Part shown: in pieces, positions 35,963 to 45,344 of the stretch
How positions within the stretch are numbered: position 1 is the first letter of the stretch
Layout: each line of letters begins with the position of its first letter
Origin: Rhodoferax sp.
Lineage (GTDB): Bacteria > Pseudomonadota > Gammaproteobacteria > Burkholderiales > Burkholderiaceae_C
Assembly: GCF_028715765.1 (NCBI RefSeq)
Contig: NZ_JAQURE010000002.1
Location: 91,663 to 155,662 of the forward strand
Length of the DNA: 64,000 nt
Reading direction: 5' to 3'
The notes under the pieces: generated by a model
The model's input: the letters and a program-made list of their open reading frames with translations, nothing else
Told to the model about the DNA's origin: nothing
Database searches by the model: none
Program-made: the position numbers and the translations under genes

Positions 35963-37414
35963 ATGAGCCAAAACCAATTTGACAAAAAATCCCAAGCCTG
36001 GTCGGCACTGTTTTCTGAACCCATGAGCGATCTGGTCAAGCGCTACACCTCCAGCGTGTTTTTTGACCAACGCCTGTGGCAAGCCGACATCACAGGCTCG
36101 CTGGCACACGCCAGCATGCTGGCCGCTCAAGACATCATCAGCGCCCAAGACCTGGCTGACATCCAGCGCGGCATGGCGCAAATCAGCCAAGAAATCGAAG
36201 CGGGGCAGTTTGACTGGAAGCTTGACCTGGAAGACGTGCACCTGAACATCGAAGCCCGTTTAACCCAACTCATAGGCGATGCCGGCAAGCGCTTGCACAC
36301 CGGGCGCAGTCGCAACGACCAGGTGGCCACCGACGTGCGGCTTTGGCTACGCAGTGAAATTGACTTGATCAGCGCTTTGCTGGTGGATCTGCAAAAGTCG
36401 TTGCTGGAAGTGGCACAACGCCATGTCGACGTGATCTTGCCGGGCTTTACCCATCTGCAGGTGGCGCAGCCGGTGAGCTTTGGCCACCACATGCTGGCTT
36501 ATGTGGAAATGTTCAGCCGCGATACCGAGCGCATGCAAGAGGTTCGCGCCCGGGTCAACCGCCTACCACTGGGTGCGGCGGCTTTGGCGGGCACCAGCTA
36601 CCCGCTGGATCGCGAGCGGGTAGCTACCGCACTGGGCATGGTCAATGCGCAAGGCTTGCCACAGGTCTGTCAAAACAGCTTGGATGCCGTCAGCGACCGG
36701 GACTTTGCCATCGAATTCACCGCTGCTGCCAGCCTGTGCATGGTGCACATCAGCCGCATGAGCGAGGAACTGGTGCTGTGGATGAGCCAAAACTTTGGTT
36801 TCATCAAGATTGCAGACCGCTTTACCACCGGCAGTTCCATCATGCCGCAGAAAAAAAACCCCGATGTGCCCGAACTCGCACGTGGTAAAACAGGGCGTGT
36901 GGTGGGGCATTTGATGGGCTTGATCACCCTCATGAAAGGTCAACCGCTGGCCTACAACAAAGACAACCAAGAAGACAAAGAACCGCTGTTTGACACGGTA
37001 GACACCCTCAAAGACACGCTGCGCATCTTCTCGGAAATGCTGGGCGGCCAGCTTGACCCAGCCACGGGGCGCAAAGAAGGTGGCATCAGTGTCAATGCAG
37101 CTGCCATGGAGCAAGCCGCTCTGCGCGGCTACGCCACCGCCACCGATTTGGCCGACTACCTGGTGAAAAAAGGCCTGCCGTTTCGCGATGCCCATGAAAC
37201 CGTGGCGCATGCGGTCAAAGCCGCCATCACACACCAAGTGGACTTGTCGGAACTGCCCTTGACTGTGTTGCAAGGCTTCAATGGCAGCATTGAAAAAGAT
37301 GTGTATGAAGCGTTAAGCTTGCGCGGTTCGCTCAACGCGCGCAACACGCTGGGTGGTACGGCACCGGCGCAAGTGCATGTTCAAATTGCCAAGCACTTTG
37401 CACGCTTGGCTTGA
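35963..37414 (+). CDS. argH: Argininosuccinate lyase
   Basis: 483 aa enzyme of the last arginine-synthesis step, cleaving argininosuccinate to arginine and fumarate. The start is ATG 35963 ([19 protein letters not shown]); the frame is open upstream without family sequence. Signatures: [34 protein letters not shown] and the fumarase-superfamily loop [12 protein letters not shown]. Slightly longer than the usual 460-470. Divergent from the LytS-type kinase; a weak dyad AATCAT...ATGATT lies in the gap. Confidence 0.96.
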   Translation: MSQNQFDKKSQAWSALFSEPMSDLVKRYTSSVFFDQRLWQADITGSLAHASMLAAQDIISAQDLADIQRGMAQISQEIEAGQFDWKLDLEDVHLNIEARLTQLIGDAGKRLHTGRSRNDQVATDVRLWLRSEIDLISALLVDLQKSLLEVAQRHVDVILPGFTHLQVAQPVSFGHHMLAYVEMFSRDTERMQEVRARVNRLPLGAAALAGTSYPLDRERVATALGMVNAQGLPQVCQNSLDAVSDRDFAIEFTAAASLCMVHISRMSEELVLWMSQNFGFIKIADRFTTGSSIMPQKKNPDVPELARGKTGRVVGHLMGLITLMKGQPLAYNKDNQEDKEPLFDTVDTLKDTLRIFSEMLGGQLDPATGRKEGGISVNAAAMEQAALRGYATATDLADYLVKKGLPFRDAHETVAHAVKAAITHQVDLSELPLTVLQGFNGSIEKDVYEALSLRGSLNARNTLGGTAPAQVHVQIAKHFARLA

Positions 37415-37459
37415 TCGTTTTGACCTCAGCCCCTCACCCCAGCCCCTGATTTAAAGCAC

Positions 37460-38113
37460 ATGATGATCTCAACCCCCTCTGTTTACACCCTGGCTGCAGC
37501 GCTTTGCCTCACCTCTTTCACAGCTTTTGCGCAAAGCGGCAAAACGCCGGTGGATTTGACCGCTCGCTTGGCACAGTCGCAGACCGATGCCAGCTTGGCG
37601 ACTGAGCTGATGAGCAAAGGCCGCCGTGCCGCAGCGGTTTGCGCCAATTGCCACGGTGCCGGCGGCAACAGCACCAAACCCGACATTCCCAACCTGGCCG
37701 GACAAAACCCAGCCTACTTGCTCGATCAAATGCGTTTGTTTGCCGATGGCAAGCGCCGTTTTGAGTTCATGGAAGGCATGATCAAAGCCATGAGCGCTGA
37801 CGAAAAAGTGGGCGCAGTGCTGTTTTACGCCGCCCAACCCGTGATCACCTCGCCGGCAAAAAACGCCGCGCTGGCCGACAAAGGCAAGGCCTACTACGAC
37901 AAAGTGTGCTTTCGCTGCCACGCCAATGACGGCCATGGCAACAACACCTTTGCCCGCATTGCCGGTCAACAAAGCGTGTACCTGACCACTACCCTGAAAA
38001 ACTACCGTGATGCCAAAGGGGGCCGCACCAACCCGCTGATGGCCGACAACACCCGCCACATGTCCGATGCCGACATTGAGGCCGTTGTGACCTACGTCTC
38101 TTCCATGAAATAA
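37460..38113 (+). CDS. Diheme cytochrome c (c4-like), periplasmic
   Basis: 217 aa with a signal peptide ending near AFAQ (residues 22-25) and two heme-binding motifs, CANCH and CFRCH, about 95 residues apart, the two-domain layout of cytochrome c4. MSADE and NTRHMSDADI supply candidate axial Met ligands. It would carry electrons to a terminal oxidase such as the aa3 type encoded at 47118-51262. The next gene, 19 bp on, encodes an RskA-like membrane protein. Confidence 0.88.
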   Translation: MMISTPSVYTLAAALCLTSFTAFAQSGKTPVDLTARLAQSQTDASLATELMSKGRRAAAVCANCHGAGGNSTKPDIPNLAGQNPAYLLDQMRLFADGKRRFEFMEGMIKAMSADEKVGAVLFYAAQPVITSPAKNAALADKGKAYYDKVCFRCHANDGHGNNTFARIAGQQSVYLTTTLKNYRDAKGGRTNPLMADNTRHMSDADIEAVVTYVSSMK

Positions 38114-38132
38114 CCTGAACTTAAATTGACCT

Positions 38133-38654
38133 ATGACTGAAGCCACCGCCCCAACGCCCGAAGTGATCCCCCCTTACACCACTGGCTGGCGGCTGCTGGC
38201 CATCAGCTTGCTGGTGGTGGTGGCCGTGGGCGCAGCCACTGGCGTGGGCATGTATGAAATGTTCAACGCCCAAATCACCCACTTGCAAGCCAAATTGAAA
38301 AATGTGCCGCAAACCAAATACGTGGCGGTGTTGCTGGATGCCAAGCAAGCACCGGGCATGCTGGTGACGTTTGACCCGCAAGACAGTTTTGTCATGCTGC
38401 AACGCCTGACAGACATCAAGGAAGGTCCTGACGACAGCATGCAGTTGTGGGACAACACCGACCCCGCTCGCCCCGTGTCGTTGGGGGTGCTGACCCCCAA
38501 GTTGCGCACTGCGCAGTTGCCCATGACCGAAAAAACCCTGGCCAAGGTCACGCAACTGGCCATCAGCGTGGAAAACCGGGGTGGCACTGAGCCCGGCAAC
38601 ATGCCCTTGTTGCCCTACTTGTACAGTGGCGCGCTGATTCTGAAAGCCTTGTAA
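38133..38654 (+). CDS. Membrane protein with anti-sigma-K (RskA C-terminal)-like domain
   Basis: 173 aa. A cytoplasmic leader, one membrane helix (about 20-42, LLAISLLVVVAVGAATGVG) and a periplasmic domain whose pattern matches the RskA C-terminal fold: YVAVLLDAKQAPGMLVTF, MQLWDN, RPVSLGVL, AISVENRGGTEPG. The N-terminal sigma-binding region of true anti-sigma factors is missing and no ECF sigma gene is adjacent. It follows the diheme cytochrome closely, so a role in sensing or maturing that protein is conceivable but unproven. Confidence 0.65.
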   Translation: MTEATAPTPEVIPPYTTGWRLLAISLLVVVAVGAATGVGMYEMFNAQITHLQAKLKNVPQTKYVAVLLDAKQAPGMLVTFDPQDSFVMLQRLTDIKEGPDDSMQLWDNTDPARPVSLGVLTPKLRTAQLPMTEKTLAKVTQLAISVENRGGTEPGNMPLLPYLYSGALILKAL

Positions 38655-38700
38655 CAGCCCTTGGCGTCGAGCCAATTCGCAACCGCTTGCGGCCGTTTCA

Positions 38701-38752
38701 ATCATTTATTTGATAGCTGCTAGCGCTTTATTTATAAGCGCTAGAGCACTAA
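38701..38752 (+). repeat. Dispersed palindromic repeat, copy 7 (intergenic)
   Basis: Best-preserved copy: TTTGATAGCTGCTAGCGCTT-TATTTAT-AAGCGCTAG, with perfect 9-bp arms and a 7-nt loop. It lies between convergent genes (RskA-like and selD) and could also end their transcripts. Confidence 0.88.
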
Positions 38753-38766
38753 AAGATGCTTAAGAT

Positions 38767-39870
38767 TCAGCTCTGGCAGACTGTCAAATTGATGCCAGGC
38801 TGACGCTCAACCACGGTGCCAATGTCTGCCGCGTCGTGAAAGCCCAGGCGTTCAAAAATAGCCAGCACTTCTGGTACCGACTCAGGCGCACAGCTCACCA
38901 GCAAGCCACCGCTGGTTTGGGGGTCAGTCAACAGCGCTTGGTCTAGCGCTGAAAAACCGTCTGGCAAGTGCACCTCGTGCCCATAGGCAGCCCAGTTGCG
39001 CCCGGAGGCACCGGTGGTGCAACCCTGCTCGGCCAGGGTGCGCACACCAGCGAGCAACGGCACGTGGTCCCAATCCAGTTGCACCGTGCAGCCCGCACCA
39101 CGCGCCATTTCCAGCGCATGTCCAGCCAGGGCAAAGCCAGTGACATCGGTCATGGCGTGCACGTCGTCAAGCGCCGCCAGCACCGGTCCCGGGGTATTGA
39201 GCTGGGTGGTGACTTGCAGCATGTGGGCATAGCCTGCGGCATCGAGCTTGTCTTTTTTCAGCGCCGCCGACATCACGCCCACGCCCAACGGTTTGCCCAA
39301 AATCAGCCGGTCGCCGACCCGGGCACTGGCGTTGCGTTTGACCCGTGCCGGGTGCATCAAGCCCATGGCCACCAGCCCGTAAATGGGCTCGACCGAGTCA
39401 ATGGTGTGCCCCCCTGCAATAGGGATGCCGGCCGCCTGGCACACGCTGGCGCCACCCGCCAGAATCTGGCCGATGGTTTCCACCGACAGCACCGCAATCG
39501 GCATGCCCACCAGCGCCAGCGCCATGATGGGCGTGCCGCCCATGGCGTACACATCGCTGATGGCATTGGTGGCAGCTATGCGGCCAAAGTCAAACGGGTC
39601 ATCCACAATGGGCATGAAAAAATCGGTGGTGGCAATCAGCGCCTGCGTCTCATTGAGCTGGTACACCGCCGCGTCGTCAGAGGTTTCAATGCCAACCAGC
39701 AGCTCTTTGGGCATGGGCATGGCCGTGCTGCCCTTGAGAATGTTGGTCAACACGCCTGGGGCAATCTTGCAGCCACAGCCGCCTCCGTGTGACAGGCTGG
39801 TCAGGCGTGGCTCTTGGCGAGCAAGCTGTGGCGCGGGGTTAGAGAATGACGGCGTGGTGTGTGACGACAT
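38767..39870 (-). CDS. selD: Selenide, water dikinase (selenophosphate synthetase)
   Basis: 367 aa ATP-dependent enzyme making selenophosphate. The glycine-rich N-terminal loop SHGGGCGCKIAP holds the catalytic Cys32 (Cys rather than selenocysteine) and Lys35. DVYAMGGTPIMALALVGMP, GGHTIDSVEPIYGLVAMG and the C-terminal DPQTSGGLLVSCAP are family hallmarks. Selenophosphate serves selenocysteine synthesis or 2-selenouridine in tRNA; neither selA/selB nor selU/mnmH is in this window, so the downstream use is unknown. The gene is monocistronic here. Confidence 0.95.
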   Translation of the reverse strand: MSSHTTPSFSNPAPQLARQEPRLTSLSHGGGCGCKIAPGVLTNILKGSTAMPMPKELLVGIETSDDAAVYQLNETQALIATTDFFMPIVDDPFDFGRIAATNAISDVYAMGGTPIMALALVGMPIAVLSVETIGQILAGGASVCQAAGIPIAGGHTIDSVEPIYGLVAMGLMHPARVKRNASARVGDRLILGKPLGVGVMSAALKKDKLDAAGYAHMLQVTTQLNTPGPVLAALDDVHAMTDVTGFALAGHALEMARGAGCTVQLDWDHVPLLAGVRTLAEQGCTTGASGRNWAAYGHEVHLPDGFSALDQALLTDPQTSGGLLVSCAPESVPEVLAIFERLGFHDAADIGTVVERQPGINLTVCQS

Positions 39871-40015
39871 GATGGCGGGTATTTCTGAAGAGTTTTGAGG
39901 CGAGCTGTGTTAAACAACTTACTCCGATTATCTGGTGCGCAAGCGCCGCCAAGCGGGTCACTTGACCCCACTTGCCCTTGCCGCCATACTCGCGGCCAAA
40001 TGACTGGAGCCTGAC

Positions 40016-40957
40016 ATGACCCAAGAGACAAACCCCCTGCCAGCAACGCCCCTGCCCGCACCGAATTTTTTGACCGCGGCGCTGCCGCACATTGGCGCTT
40101 GGACACACTATTTTTTAAGCGCCGACATCCCCATTTTGGCCAGCACCGCACAAGCGCTTGAAACGCTGCGCGCCAATGAAGATGATGTGGATGCCAATCA
40201 ACTCACTTCAGTCATTCAAGTGGATCCCCTGATGACTTTGAAACTGCTCTCACGCATGGCCAGTCTGCGCCGCCCTGGCAGCAACACGGAAACAGAGTCC
40301 ATCACAACATCGCTGGTGTTGATGGGTATTTCGCCTTTTTTTCGTCATTTTGGTCCCCAGGCGACCATTGAAGAATGGTTGGTCAATGAACCAGAGGCCA
40401 GGCAAGGCCTGCAACAGTTGCTGACGCGCGCCGAGCGGGCAGGTCAATTTGCCCTTGGCTTTGCGGTGCACCGCGCCGATACGGATGCCACCATCATTCA
40501 CCAAGCGGCTTTTCTGCACGATTTTGCTGAAATGCTGCTGTGGCTGCATGCACCCGCGTTGATGGTCAAAATCCGAGATGCCCAGGCCGCAGATGCCACC
40601 TTGCGCTCCAACGTGGTTCAAAAAGAGGTGTTGGGGGTCGAAATCAGCGACCTGCGCCAGGCGCTGATGAAACTCTGGCACTTGCCCGAACTGCTGGTCA
40701 ATATCAGCGATGAACGCCATGCGGAGCAAGGCAGTGTGAAATGTGTGGTGCTGGGTGTGCGGGTGGCGCGCCACAGCGCCAACGGCTGGGACAATGCCGC
40801 ATTGCCGGATGACTATGCTGACATTGCCGCTTTGCTGAACGCATCGGTGCGCGTGGTGCCATCGTTTTTACACAAAATCGACCACCCTATTTTGGAAGCC
40901 GCCACGCTGGGTGACCACACTGAAACGCCCCAACCCACAGCGCCTGCGCCACTTTGA
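40016..40957 (+). CDS. HDOD domain protein upstream of rpoH
   Basis: 313 aa. The HDOD landmarks are LTSVIQVDPLMTLKLLSRMA, a central SLVLMGISPFFRHFG segment and the residual motif HQAAFLHDFAEMLLW, where HDxGK has become HDFAE, arguing against hydrolase activity. It is divergent from selD and separated from rpoH by 150 bp that contain a CIRCE operator, so it is probably not in the same heat-shock unit. Confidence 0.8.
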   Translation: MTQETNPLPATPLPAPNFLTAALPHIGAWTHYFLSADIPILASTAQALETLRANEDDVDANQLTSVIQVDPLMTLKLLSRMASLRRPGSNTETESITTSLVLMGISPFFRHFGPQATIEEWLVNEPEARQGLQQLLTRAERAGQFALGFAVHRADTDATIIHQAAFLHDFAEMLLWLHAPALMVKIRDAQAADATLRSNVVQKEVLGVEISDLRQALMKLWHLPELLVNISDERHAEQGSVKCVVLGVRVARHSANGWDNAALPDDYADIAALLNASVRVVPSFLHKIDHPILEAATLGDHTETPQPTAPAPL

Positions 40958-41048
40958 CCTGAAGCCTTGTGCATGAGTGCGTCTGCAGTGACTTAAAACC
41001 TCTCCAAGCTGTTCTAAAAGTTCAAGCAGGGATGATTGAACTTTTCAA

Positions 41049-41075
41049 TTAGCACTCACTCATACAGAGTGCTAA
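41049..41075 (+). promoter_or_regulatory. Perfect CIRCE operator (HrcA site) before rpoH
   Basis: TTAGCACTC, nine bases, GAGTGCTAA: exact match to the CIRCE consensus, 32 bp upstream of the rpoH ATG. A possible -35 TTGAAC lies just upstream (41036-41041). The repressor HrcA binds CIRCE, mostly at groESL and dnaK loci, so this places sigma-32 synthesis under HrcA. Confidence 0.93.
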
Positions 41076-41107
41076 CATACCCCTGATTCAGCATAAGGAG
41101 GTTTGAA

Positions 41108-42049
41108 ATGACGACTTTGTCTGGTGTTTCTGATTCGGCACTGACGCTGCCTAACCCTTGGTCTATGGTGCCTGCACTGGGTCACCTTGAGGCCTATATT
41201 GCTGCGGTCAATCGCATGCCCATGCTGACCCTGGAAGAAGAGCAATCTGCTGCACGCAAACTGCGCCAAGACAACGATGTGGAAGCCGCAGGGCGCTTGG
41301 TTTTGTCGCATTTGCGGCTGGTGGTGTCGGTATCTAGGCAGTATTTGGGTTATGGGCTGCCGCATGCTGATTTGATTCAAGAAGGCAATGTGGGACTGAT
41401 GAAAGCCGTCAAGCGCTTTGACCCGGATCAAGGTGTGCGTTTGGTCAGCTATGCCATGCACTGGATCAAGGCGGAAATTCATGAATACATTGTCAAAAAC
41501 TGGCGCATGGTCAAAATGGCCACCACCAAGGCGCAACGCAAACTGTTTTTCAACTTGCGCTCGATGAAACAACGTTTTCGCAGCGAAGACGCTGCGGCCG
41601 ACCTGGACACTTACCGCGACACGCTGACAGAGCATCAAATTGATGCCATGGCCACTGAGTTGAACGTCAAACGTGAGGAAGTGATCGAGATGGAGGCGCG
41701 CCTGTCTGGCGGTGATGTGGTGCTGGACCCCACTTCAGCAGATGACGGCGAAGACGCTTTTGGCCCCATTGCTTACTTGACAGATGCCGCGCATGAGCCC
41801 ACGGCCATGCTGGAAGCGCAACACCGCGATGGCCTTGCCAGCGACGGCTTGACCCATGCACTCAGCACGCTTGACGCGCGCAGCAGGCATATTGTGGAAG
41901 AACGCTGGCTGAAGGTGAATGACGACAATTCTGGTGGCATGACCTTGCATGATTTGGCTGCAGTGCATGGCATCAGCGCCGAGCGGGTGCGTCAAATTGA
42001 GGTTGCAGCCATGAAGAAAATGAAGAAATCGCTGGTGGAATTTGCCTGA
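41108..42049 (+). CDS. rpoH: RNA polymerase sigma factor RpoH (sigma-32)
   Basis: 313 aa heat-shock sigma factor. Region 2 reads LVLSHLRLVVSVSRQYLGYG, DLIQEGNVGLMKAVKRFDP and SYAMHWIKAEIHEYIVKNW. The RpoH box QRKLFFNLR, which separates it from sigma-70, is present. Region 4.2 ends SAERVRQIEVAAMKKMKK. AAGGAGG precedes the ATG. Expression is probably gated by HrcA through the upstream CIRCE element; a strong terminator follows. Confidence 0.97.
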   Translation: MTTLSGVSDSALTLPNPWSMVPALGHLEAYIAAVNRMPMLTLEEEQSAARKLRQDNDVEAAGRLVLSHLRLVVSVSRQYLGYGLPHADLIQEGNVGLMKAVKRFDPDQGVRLVSYAMHWIKAEIHEYIVKNWRMVKMATTKAQRKLFFNLRSMKQRFRSEDAAADLDTYRDTLTEHQIDAMATELNVKREEVIEMEARLSGGDVVLDPTSADDGEDAFGPIAYLTDAAHEPTAMLEAQHRDGLASDGLTHALSTLDARSRHIVEERWLKVNDDNSGGMTLHDLAAVHGISAERVRQIEVAAMKKMKKSLVEFA

Positions 42050-42091
42050 TTCAACCCTATCAAAGTAAGCCTGCCCTGCCGGGCGCACCAT

Positions 42092-42129
42092 AAAAAAGGC
42101 CGCCAGTTTCAACTTGGCGGCCTTTTTTT
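42092..42129. terminator. Bidirectional terminator between rpoH and the hibernation factor
   Basis: AAAAAAGGCCGCCA, a 9-nt loop, TGGCGGCCTTTTTTT: 14-bp stem with an A run on one side and a T run on the other, serving both convergent genes. Confidence 0.95.
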
Positions 42130-42139
42130 GGAGCTGAAA

Positions 42140-42487
42140 TTACTCTTGCACTGCCCGAATGGTGTCACGGGCGTTGCGGTCTTTGGCACGACCCAAGTCG
42201 TTGTCAAGGGCACGCTCAAGCTTATCAATAGCAGCCACAAATGCGGCCGCCATTTTGTCGGCTTCAGCGGTGACAGTCACGGGTTGACGACCTGCGACAC
42301 GGGCTTCAGCACGGCAACGTTTGTCATTGACACCTGATTTGGAGCCATCCAGGTCAGACAAAAACACTTCAACGCGCGTGACGTTTTCTTTAAAACGCGA
42401 CAAACGCGTGCTAGCTTCGTCTTGAATCCATTTGGCTAAAGATTCGCCACCTTGGATATGGTCATCGGTATTGACTTGGATTTGCAT
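42140..42487 (-). CDS. HPF/RaiA-family ribosome hibernation factor
   Basis: 115 aa from ATG 42487. It has the ribosome-associated inhibitor fold, sometimes named sigma-54 modulation protein: IQVNTDDHIQGGESLAKWI, RFKENVTRVEVFLSDLDG, AEARVAGRQPVTVTAEA and AIDKLERALDNDLGR. Short-form length without the C-terminal dimerisation domain. It would bind 30S subunits in stationary phase. Upstream about 100 bp separate it from sco. Confidence 0.82.
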   Translation of the reverse strand: MQIQVNTDDHIQGGESLAKWIQDEASTRLSRFKENVTRVEVFLSDLDGSKSGVNDKRCRAEARVAGRQPVTVTAEADKMAAAFVAAIDKLERALDNDLGRAKDRNARDTIRAVQE

Positions 42488-42587
42488 GGTATTTTTCTTT
42501 AAATGAGTCGGCTTAAAACCGAACGAGTGGATGAAACAGCGTAACTTTACCTCATGACAGAATGCCAAATGGCTGCGCCAGGGGTGA

Positions 42588-43208
42588 TCAAAGCGGTGGT
42601 AACAATTGCTTGATGTCTGCCACGGTGAGCGCAGGCGCGGTGCCATAGCGGGTGAAAAGTCGGAGCTTGCCTTGGGTGTCATACACATAGCTACCCGCTG
42701 TGTGGTCAATGGTGTAGCTTGTGGGGGTGGGACCCGCCACCTTTTTGTAATACACCTTGTACTCTTTGGCCAGGAGTGCCGTTTGCTCGGGCGTGGTGTA
42801 GAGCGCCAAAAAAGTGGGGTCAAAGTTTTCCATGTAGGCCTTGAGCATGTCGGGCTTATCGCGTTCGGGGTCAACCGACACAAACAAGCACTGAATGCGA
42901 TCACCGTCTTTGCCAAGCAATTTTTTAATCTCGGTCATCTCGGCCATGGAGGTGGGGCACACATCAGGGCACTGGGTGTAGCCAAAGAACATCATCACCA
43001 CCTTGCCCTGAAAGTCTTTCAGACTGCGGGTCTGGCCATTATGGTCAGTCAAGACAAAGTCTTTGGCATAGTCAGCGCCGGTGATGTCTATCGCCGTGAA
43101 TTTGGGGGCATTTGGGGAACAACCATAAAAAACACCTGTAGCGCTTATAAACAGTGCACAAGTAGCTATTTTTTTTAGAGCATTTCTTTTGTTCATGAAT
43201 GTCATCAT
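42588..43208 (-). CDS. sco: SCO1/SenC copper chaperone lipoprotein
   Basis: 206 aa, delivers copper to the CuA site of cytochrome oxidase subunit II. Copper ligands are the two Cys in QCPDVCP and the His in TIDHTAGSYVY; the thioredoxin-like core includes VVMMFFGYTQ. A lipoprotein signal runs KKIATCALFISATGVFYGC with the lipidated Cys30. Residues about 12-26 of that signal are encoded by a palindromic repeat copy. It is last in the minus-strand series surf1, thioredoxin-like, ctaA, ctaB, sco. Confidence 0.93.
   Translation of the reverse strand: MMTFMNKRNALKKIATCALFISATGVFYGCSPNAPKFTAIDITGADYAKDFVLTDHNGQTRSLKDFQGKVVMMFFGYTQCPDVCPTSMAEMTEIKKLLGKDGDRIQCLFVSVDPERDKPDMLKAYMENFDPTFLALYTTPEQTALLAKEYKVYYKKVAGPTPTSYTIDHTAGSYVYDTQGKLRLFTRYGTAPALTVADIKQLLPPL
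43135..43176 (-). repeat. Dispersed palindromic repeat, copy 8, in the sco signal peptide
   Basis: In the gene's sense: AAATAGCTACTTGTGCACTG, then TTTATAAGCGCTACAGG. It is read as KIATCALFISATG, the same frame as the ileS copy ([13 protein letters not shown]), and supplies the hydrophobic core of the lipoprotein signal. Confidence 0.75.
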
Positions 43209-43238
43209 ACGCGGAAATGAAGCGTATTCTGGCGTGCC

Positions 43239-44135
43239 TCAGAGGTAATGATCCAGCAACAAAGCAGCAAACAGCAAGCTCAAATGAATGAGCGAAAAAC
43301 GAAAGGTTTTGCGCGCCAATGCGTCAGAGTATTCACGCCACAAAGCAAAGGCGTAAAACACAAACCCAGCGTTAAGCAGCAACGCAGCGCCCAAGTAAAG
43401 CCAGGAACTCATGCCGTAAATGAAGGGCAACATGCAAGCGGCCAACAAAATGAAGGTGTAGAGCAAAACCATCAACCGGGTGAAGGCGTTGCCATGCGTC
43501 ACCGGCAGCATCGGCAAGCCAGACTTGCGATAGTCTTCCACCCGGTACATGGCCAACGCCCAAAAATGCGGGGGGGTCCAAAGGAAAATAATCAAAAACA
43601 AAATCAACGCCTCAGGCCCCACCTGGCCAGCCATGGCCGCCCACCCCAACACAGGTGGCATGGCACCTGACGCGCCACCAATCACAATGTTTTGCGGGGT
43701 CAGGGGTTTCAAGATCACGGTGTAGATGACGGCATAACCAATGAACGTGGCAAAGGTCAGCCACATGGTCAAAGGGTTGACTTGAAAGTACAACAACGCC
43801 GAACCCAACGCGCACAAGGTGGCAGAAAACAGCAGCGTTTGACGGTCTCCCAACTGGCCTTTGGCAGTAGGACGCCAGGCGGTACGCTTCATTTTGGCGT
43901 CAATACTTTTTTCAATGATGCAATTGAATGCTGCTGCAGCGCCCGCCACCAGCCAAATGCCCAAGCAGGCCAGGGCCGCTTTGCCTGCCTCATGCCACGA
44001 AGGCACCCCTGGCACGGCCAGCACCATGCCGATCAAGGCACAAAACACAATCAATTGAATGACGCGGGGCTTGGTCAGCGCGTAGTACTGTGCCAAGACT
44101 GACCAGACCGGGCTGGTTGGAGCAACAGGACTCAC
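43239..44135 (-). CDS. ctaB: Protoheme IX farnesyltransferase (heme O synthase)
   Basis: 298 aa UbiA-family membrane enzyme with about nine helices, converting heme B to heme O. The first Asp-rich motif is [19 protein letters not shown]; the second region includes [20 protein letters not shown], then [11 protein letters not shown]. The ATG overlaps the ctaA stop (ATGA), so ctaA and ctaB are coupled and together make heme A for the aa3 oxidase. Confidence 0.96.
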   Translation of the reverse strand: MSPVAPTSPVWSVLAQYYALTKPRVIQLIVFCALIGMVLAVPGVPSWHEAGKAALACLGIWLVAGAAAAFNCIIEKSIDAKMKRTAWRPTAKGQLGDRQTLLFSATLCALGSALLYFQVNPLTMWLTFATFIGYAVIYTVILKPLTPQNIVIGGASGAMPPVLGWAAMAGQVGPEALILFLIIFLWTPPHFWALAMYRVEDYRKSGLPMLPVTHGNAFTRLMVLLYTFILLAACMLPFIYGMSSWLYLGAALLLNAGFVFYAFALWREYSDALARKTFRFSLIHLSLLFAALLLDHYL

Positions 44136-45325
44136 GACAGCGTTCCTTTGAGTGAGGCGGGCATCGTTTCAACATGTCGCACTGCAACAGCAGATTTTTT
44201 GCTGGCGATGACGCCCACCAAGGTCACAACCAGCGCAGCCGCACCCCCCGTGTGCAGCAGGGCAGCCAACAACGGCCAATCGAACACCACATTGCTTAAC
44301 CCTGTTGCAAACTGCAAACCCACCAATGCAGCCAATACGCGGCTGTGGCTTCGCCAAGGCGCTTGGCGATTCAGTTGCCAAGCCAGCGCAGCAAGCACCC
44401 CCAACACCAGGTAAGCCATCAAACGGTGCATGTAATGGATGCCCGTGAGTGCGGCGAAACTGATGGGCTCGCCAGTGCCGGTCACGCCCAAATGCCGCCA
44501 CAACTCAAAACCCTGCGTTAAATTCATGTCAGGCCACCAATGTTTTTGACATTGCGGGAAATCACTGCATGCCAGCACCGCGTAATTGGTGCTCACCCAG
44601 CCCCCCAGCAGCACCTGAAACACCAGCAGCACGGCGGCCACCCACAGCCAACGAGCCAGCCCCTGCGAGAGCGGCAAACGACCCGCCCACCCCAAGTCGC
44701 GCACCACTTGCACTCCCAGCAGCGCGAACAACACCAAAGCACCAGCCAAATGCAGGGTCACAATGGCGGGGAACAACTTCATGGTCACCGTCAGCGCACC
44801 AAAAGCGCCTTGCAAGCAAACCCATGCCAGGGTGAAGGTCGCCCAAAGCGCGGAGGAGAAAAGTACAGCGGCATCGGTGCTGCGGCAAGACGACATAGCC
44901 CGGCGGCTGTCACGCCAGGCCTTCCAACCAAACAAGGTCAACATCAAAATCAAACCGCCCACGGCCGTGGCCAAATAACGGTGAAGCATTTCGATCCAGG
45001 CTTTGGCTTGTGTGACCGGCCCAGTGGGCAACGCTGCTTGAGCCGTGGCAATGGCATGGTTGGCACCCCAGGGGGAGGTGCTGCCATAGCAGCCAGGCCA
45101 ATCTGGGCAGCCCAGGCCAGAGTCAGTCAACCGGGTGAATGCACCGAACAAAATCAGGTCAAAGGTTAAAAAAAGTGTGAGCATGCGCAGCGCTTGAATG
45201 CGTTGTGTAGACGCTTGGTGCGGGCTGCGTCGGTACACCCAGATGACGGGTCCCAAAGCCAAAACCAACCCCACCAGCAACAAACTGGCAAGCGGCGTGA
45301 GGTCGTAAAGGGGTTGAGTGTTCAT
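44132..45325 (-). CDS. ctaA: Heme A synthase CtaA/COX15
   Basis: 397 aa from ATG 45325 ([13 protein letters not shown]). Eight membrane helices. The family pattern includes [33 protein letters not shown] with a heme-ligand His, [15 protein letters not shown] and [15 protein letters not shown]. It oxidises heme O to heme A. Overlaps ctaB by 4 bp and follows the thioredoxin-like gene by 19 bp. Confidence 0.95.
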   Translation of the reverse strand: MNTQPLYDLTPLASLLLVGLVLALGPVIWVYRRSPHQASTQRIQALRMLTLFLTFDLILFGAFTRLTDSGLGCPDWPGCYGSTSPWGANHAIATAQAALPTGPVTQAKAWIEMLHRYLATAVGGLILMLTLFGWKAWRDSRRAMSSCRSTDAAVLFSSALWATFTLAWVCLQGAFGALTVTMKLFPAIVTLHLAGALVLFALLGVQVVRDLGWAGRLPLSQGLARWLWVAAVLLVFQVLLGGWVSTNYAVLACSDFPQCQKHWWPDMNLTQGFELWRHLGVTGTGEPISFAALTGIHYMHRLMAYLVLGVLAALAWQLNRQAPWRSHSRVLAALVGLQFATGLSNVVFDWPLLAALLHTGGAAALVVTLVGVIASKKSAVAVRHVETMPASLKGTLS

Positions 45326-45344
45326 GATGTAAAAACAAACACTG

